6,172 nucleotides of DNA from Burkholderiaceae bacterium (GTDB taxonomy: Bacteria > Pseudomonadota > Gammaproteobacteria > Burkholderiales > Burkholderiaceae_D): the NCBI GenBank assembly GCA_031261905.1, contig JAISIS010000097.1, positions 1 to 6,172 of the forward strand, given 5' to 3'. This document shows, piece after piece, positions 1 through 5,382 of this stretch. The position numbers and the translations under genes were made by a program. Each line of letters starts with the position of its first letter. Position 1 is the first letter of the stretch. Below the pieces are notes generated by a model. That model saw nothing but the letters and a program-made list of their open reading frames with translations, searched no databases and had not been told where the DNA came from.

Positions 1-372
1 TTTTTGTCCGAATACTTCCGCCAGCAATTCCGAAGCCCCATTAGTCACCAGGTGATGCTCCGTAAAATCCGCCGTGGAGTTAACAAGGCTCAATACCTTG
101 ACGATCCTTCTCACACGATTGAGATCACCATCGCATGCCGCCTGCAAAGTGGCAATCATGTCAATGGCGATACGACGTGCGGCAAGCTGCCCTTCCTCAA
201 CCGACAGGTTCCTCCCAAACTGGCCAACATGGGGCTTGCCGTCTTTTTTGGCAATATGCCCGGATAAATAAACCGTATTCCCTGTCCGGACATACATTAC
301 ATAGGCCGCTACCGGCTCGGCAACTTCCGGCAGCGTAATCTGCAGGGCTTTTAATTTTTCATAGCAAGACAT
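1..372 (-). CDS. RidA/YjgF/UK114-family protein, C-terminus beyond window
   Basis: The minus strand is open without a stop from an ATG at 372-370 down to base 1 (124 codons). The protein starts MSCYEKLKALQITLPEVAEP and contains VRTGNTVYLSGH near residues 28-39 and VNGASELL-like VTNGASELLAEVFG near the cut. This pattern (short lead helix, TGN.VY.SGH strand, NGASELL..VFG) is that of the larger, about 150-residue branch of the RidA/YjgF/YER057c/UK114 superfamily, so roughly 25-30 residues are missing. RidA proteins are cytoplasmic trimers; classical members hydrolyse reactive enamine/imine intermediates made by PLP enzymes. The arginine that marks active deaminases lies in the missing C-terminal part, so activity cannot be judged here. 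A GGGA seven bases before the ATG is a weak Shine-Dalgarno match. The gene is divergent from the PIN gene and has its own promoter candidate at 435-463. Family assignment is firm; substrate is unknown. Confidence 0.9.
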   Translation of the reverse strand, partial: MSCYEKLKALQITLPEVAEPVAAYVMYVRTGNTVYLSGHIAKKDGKPHVGQFGRNLSVEEGQLAARRIAIDMIATLQAACDGDLNRVRRIVKVLSLVNSTADFTEHHLVTNGASELLAEVFGQK

Positions 373-400
373 GGCGTATTCCCGTCAACATCATTTCTGT

Positions 401-421
401 AAAAAATCATCGCACGATGAT
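401..421 (-). promoter_or_regulatory. Palindrome in the RidA leader (operator or weak hairpin)
   Basis: ATCATCG-CA-CGATGAT (406-421) is a perfect 7-bp inverted repeat with a 2-base centre. Read in the direction of the RidA-family gene it lies about 7-22 bases after the predicted transcription start and is followed by five more T residues (405-401). It could be a repressor site just downstream of the promoter. As RNA it could only form a 6-bp stem with a GTGC loop and two G-C pairs, which is weak for a terminator, so an operator is the better guess. Which protein would bind is unknown. Confidence 0.35.
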
Positions 422-434
422 GATCTCTCCGAAA

Positions 435-463
435 ATTATATCGGGACAATGCCGGTTTTTCTA
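435..463 (-). promoter_or_regulatory. Sigma70-like promoter for the RidA-family gene
   Basis: On the minus strand, TAGAAA (458-463, four of six matches to TTGACA) is followed after exactly 17 bases by a perfect TATAAT (435-440). The predicted start of transcription is near base 428, leaving a leader of about 55 bases before the ATG at 372. The perfect -10 box and ideal spacing make this the best promoter candidate in the window; no experimental support is available. Confidence 0.6.
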
Positions 464-511
464 TTTGATTCACAAACAAAATTATTGAAATGCCGATAAA
501 ATGACAAGCCT

Positions 512-540
512 GTGAAATGACTATTCCCCGTTGATATACA
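512..540 (+). promoter_or_regulatory. Weak promoter candidate for the PIN gene
   Basis: GTGAAA (512-517, four of six to TTGACA), a 17-base gap, then TATACA (535-540, four of six to TATAAT). Transcription would begin about a dozen bases before the ATG at 559, giving a very short leader, which agrees with the lack of a Shine-Dalgarno sequence there. Both boxes are mediocre and the call is tentative. Confidence 0.25.
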
Positions 541-558
541 TAACCGGCGCCACATGAT

Positions 559-1002
559 ATGACTACCCGCCGCATTGTTCTGGACACCAACGTCTGTCTG
601 GATTTGTTTGTTTTTGCTGACGTTCACAGCAATGAATTGATGCATATGCTGGAAGATGGTGAATTGACTGCCGTTACGCGGGAGAATTGCCGTGATGAAT
701 GGTTGCGTGTTCTCTCTTCCCCTGCGTTTTCGCTGGATGATGTTGCCCGTGAAAAGTGTGCTGCGGCATACGATAAAATTATTGATTGCCGTAACTTTGA
801 AAGAAAAGATTATGCGCGCCTTCCCCTGTGTACGGATCAGGATGACCAGAAGTTTCTGGAACTGGCTTATGACGCAGAAGCGGAATTTCTGATTACAAAA
901 GACAAGGCCTTGTTAAAGCTGTCCGGAAAAATGCGGAAACTATATGACATCCGCATCATCAGTCCAGTGCAATCACACCTAATTGCATCTTTCCTTAAAT
1001 AA
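559..1002 (+). CDS. PIN-domain protein, putative toxin ribonuclease (COG1569-like), no visible antitoxin
   Basis: The 147-residue product is a single PIN domain of the kind annotated as 'toxin component of putative toxin-antitoxin system, PIN family'. The first strand IVLDTN (residues 6-11) carries the first metal-binding Asp9; RDEWLRVL holds Glu47; the cluster at Asp93, Asp95 and Asp96 precedes KFLELA; and LITKDKALL carries Asp115. These are the four acidic positions expected for Mg/Mn-dependent RNA cleavage, so the protein looks catalytically intact. The family is known from VapC-type toxins that cut tRNA, rRNA or mRNA; the target here cannot be predicted. ATG 559 is chosen because the PIN fold begins immediately after it; the ATG at 554 is out of frame. 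No Shine-Dalgarno is visible (the upstream stretch is CCGGCGCCACATGAT). No antitoxin-like ORF precedes or follows it, and the next gene is an H-NS protein 142 bases downstream. No terminator is evident after the stop. Confidence 0.85.
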   Translation: MTTRRIVLDTNVCLDLFVFADVHSNELMHMLEDGELTAVTRENCRDEWLRVLSSPAFSLDDVAREKCAAAYDKIIDCRNFERKDYARLPLCTDQDDQKFLELAYDAEAEFLITKDKALLKLSGKMRKLYDIRIISPVQSHLIASFLK

Positions 1003-1054
1003 ATACAACATACAACAAGGAAATAGCAAGAAAAATAGCAAAAAAACAGGAAAA
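1003..1054. repeat. Short tandem repeats and phased A-tracts upstream of the H-NS gene
   Basis: Directly after the PIN stop codon ATACAAC occurs twice in tandem (1003-1009, 1010-1016). AAATAGCAA then occurs at 1021-1029 and 1033-1041, and a diverged third unit follows. A-runs at 1021-1023, 1031-1035, 1040-1046 and 1051-1054 have centres about 10 bases apart, one helical turn, which is the arrangement known to bend DNA. The position upstream of the candidate hns promoter suggests a curved or UP-element-like control region. The repeats are direct observation; the bending and role are inference. Confidence 0.5.
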
Positions 1055-1075
1055 GCAATTTGCACGCCGTTATTT

Positions 1076-1105
1076 TTGTATTAATATTGTCGCTGTTAAT
1101 ATTAT
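1076..1105 (+). promoter_or_regulatory. Candidate promoter of the H-NS-family gene
   Basis: TTGTAT (1076-1081) and TATTAT (1100-1105, five of six to TATAAT) are separated by 18 bases. The start of transcription would be near 1112, leaving a leader of about 33 bases with AGGA at 1135-1138 as the ribosome binding site. An 8-base direct repeat TTAATATT (1081-1088 and 1096-1103) overlaps both boxes; such AT-rich sequence is the sort H-NS proteins bind, so self-repression is plausible but unproven. The -35 box is weak. Confidence 0.4.
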
Positions 1106-1144
1106 AGTACCCCCCATTTTTATCACTTACCTACAGGATTAAAC

Positions 1145-1435
1145 ATGTCGACATATAAACAGATACAAGACCAGATCAGGCAACTGCAACAACAGGCGGA
1201 AGTGTTGAGAAAGAAAGAACTTGGTAATGCTATTTCACAGGTTCGCGCCATTATGGCGGAATACGGTCTTACCATTTCTGATCTTGGCATAATTGGCAAA
1301 AAGAAAGGCGGCAGGGCAAGGGTACCGCTTGCGCCGAAGTACCGCAATCCTTCAACAGGTGAAACATGGTCCGGTCGCGGGAAAGCACCCAAATGGCTGG
1401 ATACGAAAAACAAGGAAAAATACCTGATCAAGTAA
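1145..1435 (+). CDS. H-NS-family nucleoid-associated protein
   Basis: The 96-residue product is a small H-NS histone-like DNA-binding protein of the proteobacterial BpH3/HvrA type. Residues 1 to about 45 are rich in Gln, Leu, Glu and Lys with heptad-like spacing and should form the coiled-coil self-association region. A basic, glycine-rich linker (KKKGGRARVP, 52-61) follows. The C-terminal DNA-binding motif YRNPSTGETWSGRGKAPKWL spans residues 66-85; its WSGRGKAPKW core corresponds to the Q/RGR AT-hook-like loop that enters the minor groove of AT-rich DNA, here with Lys80 in the last position instead of Arg. Length matches the family (about 90-105). AGGA at 1135-1138, six bases before the ATG, supports this start. 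The gene is monocistronic, closed by the terminator at 1456-1495. Members compact DNA and silence AT-rich, often foreign, genes; many genomes carry several paralogues, so this need not be the main H-NS. Confidence 0.9.
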   Translation: MSTYKQIQDQIRQLQQQAEVLRKKELGNAISQVRAIMAEYGLTISDLGIIGKKKGGRARVPLAPKYRNPSTGETWSGRGKAPKWLDTKNKEKYLIK

Positions 1436-1455
1436 TACGCTTTAACGCCTTCCTG

Positions 1456-1495
1456 AAGGAATAATTGCCATTCCCCTGGCAGTTATTCCTTTTTT
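1456..1495 (+). terminator. Rho-independent terminator after the H-NS gene
   Basis: GGAATAATTGCCA (1458-1470) and TGGCAGTTATTCC (1477-1489) form a 13-bp stem with a single G-U wobble and a six-base loop TTCCCC. Two more A-T pairs (1456-1457 with 1490-1491) can extend it. The 3' arm runs straight into six T residues (1490-1495). It separates the H-NS unit from pepN. A smaller inverted repeat, CCTTC-CT-GAAGG (1448-1459), overlaps the 5' arm and could compete with it. Confidence 0.9.
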
Positions 1496-1553
1496 ATTTC
1501 ATGCACATGCTTCCGGCAACTGTCGGAAAACACCGGAATCTGTTGGATTACAC

Positions 1554-1569
1554 AGGATACATGCCATGA
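1554..1569 (+). promoter_or_regulatory. pepN ribosome binding site with overlapping two-codon ORF
   Basis: AGGA (1554-1557) lies eight bases before the pepN ATG at 1566. A second ATG at 1561, only three bases after AGGA, is out of frame and reads ATG-CCA-TGA, ending one base out of phase over the pepN start (ATGA). The 1566 start is preferred because of spacing and because it gives an N-terminus that aligns with E. coli PepN. No clear sigma70 promoter was recognised in the 70 bases between the terminator and this site, though transcription must begin there or read through. Confidence 0.5.
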
Positions 1570-4244
1570 CGCTCCGCACCTCACAAACCGTCTATCGCAA
1601 AAACTACCGCCCCCCTTCCTTTCTGGTGAATACGGTTGATCTGGTCTTTGAACTGGATCCCGCAAGAACCCGCGTTATTGCCAAAACAGATCTGGTTCGC
1701 AATCCTGATGCCAGAGACCGCGATATTGTATTAAATGGCGAAGAACTGGAACTGGGTAACATATGGCTGAATGACCGCCAACTGGAATCCGGAGAATACC
1801 GTCTTAAAGACAATCTGTTGCGTATCACCGGCGCACCGGATATTGCCCGGCTGGAAATAGAAACCTTCCTCCAGCCTGATAAAAATACCGCGCTGATGGG
1901 CCTTTATATATCCAATGGCAATTTCTTCACACAATGCGAAGCCGAAGGATTCAGAAAGATAACGTATTTCCCTGACAGGCCGGATGTCATGGCCAGATTT
2001 ACGGTCACACTGAAAGCCAGCAAAAAACAGTTTCCTGTGTTGCTGTCCAACGGCAATCTGGTTGAAGAAGGCGATCTCCCGAAAGGACGGCATTATGCAA
2101 AATGGGAAGATCCGTTCAACAAACCGTCTTATTTATTCGCGATTGTTGCAGGCAAACTTGTGTGTCATGAGGAAATCTTTACGCTGACTTCCGGGCGAAA
2201 CGTTTTACTTCAGGTGTGGGTTGAAAAAGGCAATCTGGATAAAACCGCCCACGCCATGGAATCCCTGAAGCACAGTATCCGCTGGGATGAAAAGCGATAT
2301 GGCCTGGAACTGGATCTTGACCGTTTCATGATTGTCGCCGTCAGTGATTTTAATATGGGCGCCATGGAAAACAAGGGGCTTAATATTTTCAATACCCGCT
2401 TTGTCCTCGCCAATCCCGGTATTGCGACGGATACGGATTATGCCAACATTGAATCGGTTGTCGGCCATGAATATTTTCATAACTGGACCGGCAATCGCGT
2501 GACATGCCGGGACTGGTTCCAGCTTTCACTGAAAGAGGGATTGACGGTATTCAGGGATCAGGAATTTTCGGCTGACCGCATGGGCAGCGAAAGCGGGCGC
2601 GCCGTCAAACGTATAGAGGATGTCCGCACCCTGCGGCAGCATCAGTTCCCGGAAGATGCAGGCGCGATGGCGCATCCGGTACGCCCGGATTCTTATGAGG
2701 AAATCAATAATTTCTATACCGTCACCATTTATGAAAAAGGAGCGGAAGTCGTCCGTATGTATCAGACCCTGCTGGGCAGGAAAGGCGTCAGAAAAGGTAT
2801 GGATCTGTATTTCAGACGCCATGACGGGCAGGCGGTAACCTGCCATGATTTTCTGGCCGCCATGGCTGACGCCAACAAGCGGGATCTGACGCAATTAGAG
2901 AACTGGTACAGCCAGGCAGGCACCCCGCGCGTTAAACTCCGCGCAAAATATGACCGGAAAACGCAATCCCTGGCGCTTACCCTCTCCCAGTCCTGCCCTC
3001 CGACTCCCGGGCAAAGCAGGAAACGACCGTTCCTTATCCCGATGGCAATCGGCCTGCTTGACTCAAAAGGCCGCAGCCTGCCCATTGCGGCAAACAACCA
3101 CGCCATCTGCAAGCCATTGCCTGATGCCGCACCGGGAACCGTCTTGCTGGAACTCACCCGGAAATCACAAACATTTACCCTGAACGGTATTCCCGAAAAG
3201 CCGGTTATTTCCGCGCTGCGCAATTTCTCCGCACCAGTCATACTGGAATACGATCAGCCTGATGAGGAACTGACTCTGCTGCTTTCCGCCGACACGGACG
3301 CATTTAACCGCTGGGAAGCCGGGCAACGCCTGGCCTTGCGCCATTTGTCACGACTGATAAATGCTGTACAAAATGACCAGCCGTTAATACTTGCTCCGGC
3401 AGTCATTGACGCATTTCGCGCGGTTCTGACAAATACAGCGCTGGATCCTGCTTTCCGCTCACTGGTGCTGACATTGCCGCCAGAAGCCATGATTGCCGAA
3501 GAACTGGAAGAAATTGATCCGCAAGCCATCTTCCGGGCCAGAAGTTTCATGCAGCAAACGCTTGCCTCGGCGCTGCGTGAAGAATGGCTTGATGCCTATC
3601 GGAGCATCCGCCTGAAAGCGCCTTACAGTCCTGCGCCGGAAGATGCCGGAAAACGCAGTCTGAAAAACCTGGCGCTTGCCTCTCTGATGGAACTGGGAGA
3701 CAAAACCTTGACGCCACTGGCTGTCGCGCAATATGAAAATGCCGACAACATGACTGACCGGATGGCGGCGCTTTCCGCGCTGGTGGTTTCGGGCGACAGC
3801 GCCACCCGGAAGGATGCCGGACGCTGTCTTGCCCATTTTTATCGCACATACCGTTCGGAAGCGCTGGTAATCGACAAATGGTTTGCCTTGCAGGCAAGCG
3901 CGCCACAAACAGATGTCGCGGCAATCCTGAAGCTCACGGCACATCCCGCATTCACCCTGAAAAACCCGAATCGCGCCCGGAGCCTGATTTTTGGTTTTTG
4001 CATGAACAATATGGCACAATTTCATGCGAAAGACGGAAGCGGCTACGATTTCTGGGCGGAGCATGTCCTGGCACTTGACCTGATCAACCCGCAAATAGCG
4101 GCGCGCCTTGCCCGTGCGCTTAACCAGTACAACCGCTATCTGCCTGAACTCAGGAAAAAGGCTGTAACCTCCCTGAGGTGGCTGGCTTCCCGCAAACTTT
4201 CCAGAGATACCGGCGAAATCATTAACAAAATACTGGCGGCCTGA
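1566..4244 (+). CDS. pepN: Aminopeptidase N (M1 zinc metallopeptidase)
   Basis: The 892-residue protein is a full-length bacterial PepN (E. coli 870). It removes N-terminal amino acids from peptides in the cytoplasm and is a main enzyme of the last steps of protein turnover; no signal peptide is seen. Visible active-site elements: QCEAEGFR with Gln123 and Glu125 that hold the substrate amino end; the exopeptidase motif GAMEN at 265-269; the zinc motif HEYFH at 301-305 with Glu302 as catalytic base; the third zinc ligand Glu324 in LKEG; and transition-state Tyr389 in YEKGAEV. From the E. coli structure the domains should be an N-terminal beta domain (to about 195), thermolysin-like catalytic domain (to about 450), a small beta sandwich (to about 550) and a C-terminal helical arch. 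Relative to the E. coli sequence as I recall it there are four extra residues near 338-344 (RMGSESG). It leads a probable operon with fbp 32 bases downstream; no terminator lies between them. Confidence 0.97.
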   Translation: MTLRTSQTVYRKNYRPPSFLVNTVDLVFELDPARTRVIAKTDLVRNPDARDRDIVLNGEELELGNIWLNDRQLESGEYRLKDNLLRITGAPDIARLEIETFLQPDKNTALMGLYISNGNFFTQCEAEGFRKITYFPDRPDVMARFTVTLKASKKQFPVLLSNGNLVEEGDLPKGRHYAKWEDPFNKPSYLFAIVAGKLVCHEEIFTLTSGRNVLLQVWVEKGNLDKTAHAMESLKHSIRWDEKRYGLELDLDRFMIVAVSDFNMGAMENKGLNIFNTRFVLANPGIATDTDYANIESVVGHEYFHNWTGNRVTCRDWFQLSLKEGLTVFRDQEFSADRMGSESGRAVKRIEDVRTLRQHQFPEDAGAMAHPVRPDSYEEINNFYTVTIYEKGAEVVRMYQTLLGRKGVRKGMDLYFRRHDGQAVTCHDFLAAMADANKRDLTQLENWYSQAGTPRVKLRAKYDRKTQSLALTLSQSCPPTPGQSRKRPFLIPMAIGLLDSKGRSLPIAANNHAICKPLPDAAPGTVLLELTRKSQTFTLNGIPEKPVISALRNFSAPVILEYDQPDEELTLLLSADTDAFNRWEAGQRLALRHLSRLINAVQNDQPLILAPAVIDAFRAVLTNTALDPAFRSLVLTLPPEAMIAEELEEIDPQAIFRARSFMQQTLASALREEWLDAYRSIRLKAPYSPAPEDAGKRSLKNLALASLMELGDKTLTPLAVAQYENADNMTDRMAALSALVVSGDSATRKDAGRCLAHFYRTYRSEALVIDKWFALQASAPQTDVAAILKLTAHPAFTLKNPNRARSLIFGFCMNNMAQFHAKDGSGYDFWAEHVLALDLINPQIAARLARALNQYNRYLPELRKKAVTSLRWLASRKLSRDTGEIINKILAA

Positions 4245-4276
4245 TATAAGTCCAACGCCAGACAGGAAAAACCATC

Positions 4277-5287
4277 ATGAGAAAAAAACGCGTCAGCCTG
4301 ACCCAGCATCTGATTGAAGCACATCGTACCTCCCACAACATTCCTGAAGCGCTCCGGCTGCTGCTTGAAGTAGTGGGACGCGCCTGCAAAACAATCGGTT
4401 CTGCTGTGGGAAAAGGCGCGCTGGGCGATATTCTGGGCAGCACACAAACGGAAAACATCCAGGGAGAGGTGCAGAAAAAACTGGATATACTCTCCAACCA
4501 GATTCTGCTGGAATCCAACGAGTGGGGCGGCTACCTGGGAGCGATGGCTTCCGAGGAAATGGAAACCATCCACCCCATTTCAAACGATTACCCAAAAGGA
4601 AAATACCTGCTGCTTTTTGACCCGCTGGATGGCTCCACCAATATTGACGTCAATGTTTCCATCGGCACGATTTTCTCCGTTCTACACGCGCCGGAAACCG
4701 GGCAGACGCCCTCCGAAAGCGATTTTATGCAGCCCGGCAGCAAACAGGTAGCGGCGGGTTACGCCCTGTATGGCCCCCAGACACTTCTGGTTTTGACAAC
4801 CGGCAATGGCGTAAACTGTTTTACCCTTGACAGGGAAATGGGGTCATGGGTACTGACGCAGCCAAATCTGATGATTCCGGAAGACACCAGCGAATATGCG
4901 ATCAACTCATCCAATTACCGCTTCTGGCATCCTCCCGTCCAGCGCTATATCCGTGAAATGCAGGAAGGAGCTACCGGGTTGCTGGGCAAGAATTTCAATA
5001 TGCGCTGGGTGGGGTCCATGGTCACCGACATGCACCGCATACTGAATCGCGGCGGTATTTTCATGTATCCTGCCGATACCAGAAACCCTTCGCAGGCTGG
5101 CAGGATCCGTCTGCTGTATGAAGCCAACCCTATGGCGTTTATTGTTGAACAGGCTGGCGGCGCGGCAACAGATGGGCATAACCGCCTGATGGATATTCAG
5201 CCGAAACGCCTGCATCAGCGCGTGCCGGTGTTCCTGGGATCAAAAAACGAAGTGGCGCGTATAACCCGCTACCATAGCGAACCATAA
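4277..5287 (+). CDS. fbp: Fructose-1,6-bisphosphatase class I
   Basis: The 336-residue product hydrolyses fructose 1,6-bisphosphate to fructose 6-phosphate and phosphate, the committed step of gluconeogenesis (and of the Calvin cycle where present), in the cytoplasm. Class I is shown by the metal-site motif [17 protein letters not shown] beginning at Asp115 (Asp115, Leu117, Asp118 as ligands), by ASEEME with Glu93/Glu94, and by [15 protein letters not shown] with Glu282. NSSNYRFW and [15 protein letters not shown] are the substrate-binding segments. Length fits the family (about 330-340). In GRIRLLYE the residue at position 276, which corresponds to the 6-phosphate-binding Lys274 of the mammalian enzyme, is Arg, a conservative change. 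AGGAAAA begins at 4264, nine bases before the ATG. The 32-base gap after pepN without a terminator suggests co-transcription; glyQ follows after 91 bases. Confidence 0.97.
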   Translation: MRKKRVSLTQHLIEAHRTSHNIPEALRLLLEVVGRACKTIGSAVGKGALGDILGSTQTENIQGEVQKKLDILSNQILLESNEWGGYLGAMASEEMETIHPISNDYPKGKYLLLFDPLDGSTNIDVNVSIGTIFSVLHAPETGQTPSESDFMQPGSKQVAAGYALYGPQTLLVLTTGNGVNCFTLDREMGSWVLTQPNLMIPEDTSEYAINSSNYRFWHPPVQRYIREMQEGATGLLGKNFNMRWVGSMVTDMHRILNRGGIFMYPADTRNPSQAGRIRLLYEANPMAFIVEQAGGAATDGHNRLMDIQPKRLHQRVPVFLGSKNEVARITRYHSEP

Positions 5288-5305
5288 TGCCCGCTCGCGC
5301 GAAAA

Positions 5306-5334
5306 GTGAAATATTTCAATAAAAACGCTAGAAT
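5306..5334 (+). promoter_or_regulatory. Candidate promoter for glyQ
   Basis: GTGAAA (5306-5311, four of six to TTGACA), a 17-base AT-rich gap, and TAGAAT (5329-5334, five of six to TATAAT). Transcription would start near 5341, so glyQ can be expressed independently of pepN-fbp. No intrinsic terminator lies between fbp and this site, so read-through is also possible. Confidence 0.5.
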
Positions 5335-5343
5335 CTCAGGTTT

Positions 5344-5382
5344 ATGAAGCGCCTCCGGCGCAGAAGCGAAAACGTAAAATGA
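5344..5382 (+). CDS. Possible 12-codon leader ORF overlapping the glyQ start
   Basis: An ATG at 5344 opens a reading frame [12 protein letters not shown] that stops with TGA at 5380-5382, overlapping the glyQ ATG as ATGA. The glyQ start itself has no Shine-Dalgarno sequence, so coupling to this frame could explain its translation. The ORF begins three bases after the predicted transcription start (or three bases after AGG if the transcript is longer), so its own initiation would be nearly leaderless. It has no glycine codons and does not look like a classical attenuator peptide. Chance is a real alternative for so short a frame. Confidence 0.25.
   Translation: MKRLRRRSENVK
5349..5361 (+). 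repeat. Small GC-rich hairpin in the glyQ leader
   Basis: GCGCC-TCC-GGCGC is a perfect 5-bp inverted repeat with a three-base loop, inside the mini-ORF and 17 bases before the glyQ ATG. It has no T-run behind it, so it is not an intrinsic terminator. It might shape ribosome access to the glyQ start; this is inference. Confidence 0.35.

Noticed and set aside
371..499. A 42-codon plus-strand frame from ATG 371 to TAA 499, upstream of the PIN gene, considered as an antitoxin.
   Set aside because: Its start overlaps the RidA start codon, it has no Shine-Dalgarno sequence, it runs through the predicted RidA promoter and palindrome, it leaves a 59-base gap to the PIN gene, and its sequence resembles no antitoxin family.
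351..645. Two minus-strand frames (351-590 and 436-645) crossing the RidA/PIN intergenic region.
   Set aside because: They overlap the starts of both real genes in other frames, have no recognisable domain, and would conflict with the good promoter at 435-463.
867..1058. A minus-strand 63-residue frame with a hydrophobic start that could be a small membrane protein.
   Set aside because: The Phe/Leu-rich start is simply the complement of the A-rich repeat region, and the remainder is antisense to the PIN gene. No ribosome binding site was seen.
1511..1538. Alternative hairpins in the pepN leader (TTCCGG 1511-1516 pairing with CGGAA 1524-1528 or CCGGAA 1533-1538), considered as a riboswitch.
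   Set aside because: The stems are only 5-6 bp and match no known riboswitch layout; likely chance pairing.
2762..4094. Long minus-strand frames inside pepN (for example 3459-4094, 211 residues).
   Set aside because: pepN is intact and clearly coding on the plus strand; the antisense frames show no family resemblance and follow from its codon bias.
5335..5378. glyQ leader considered as a T-box or transcription attenuator.
   Set aside because: The leader is under 45 bases, has one 5-bp hairpin with no T-run, and lacks the T-box signature; T-boxes are a Gram-positive feature.
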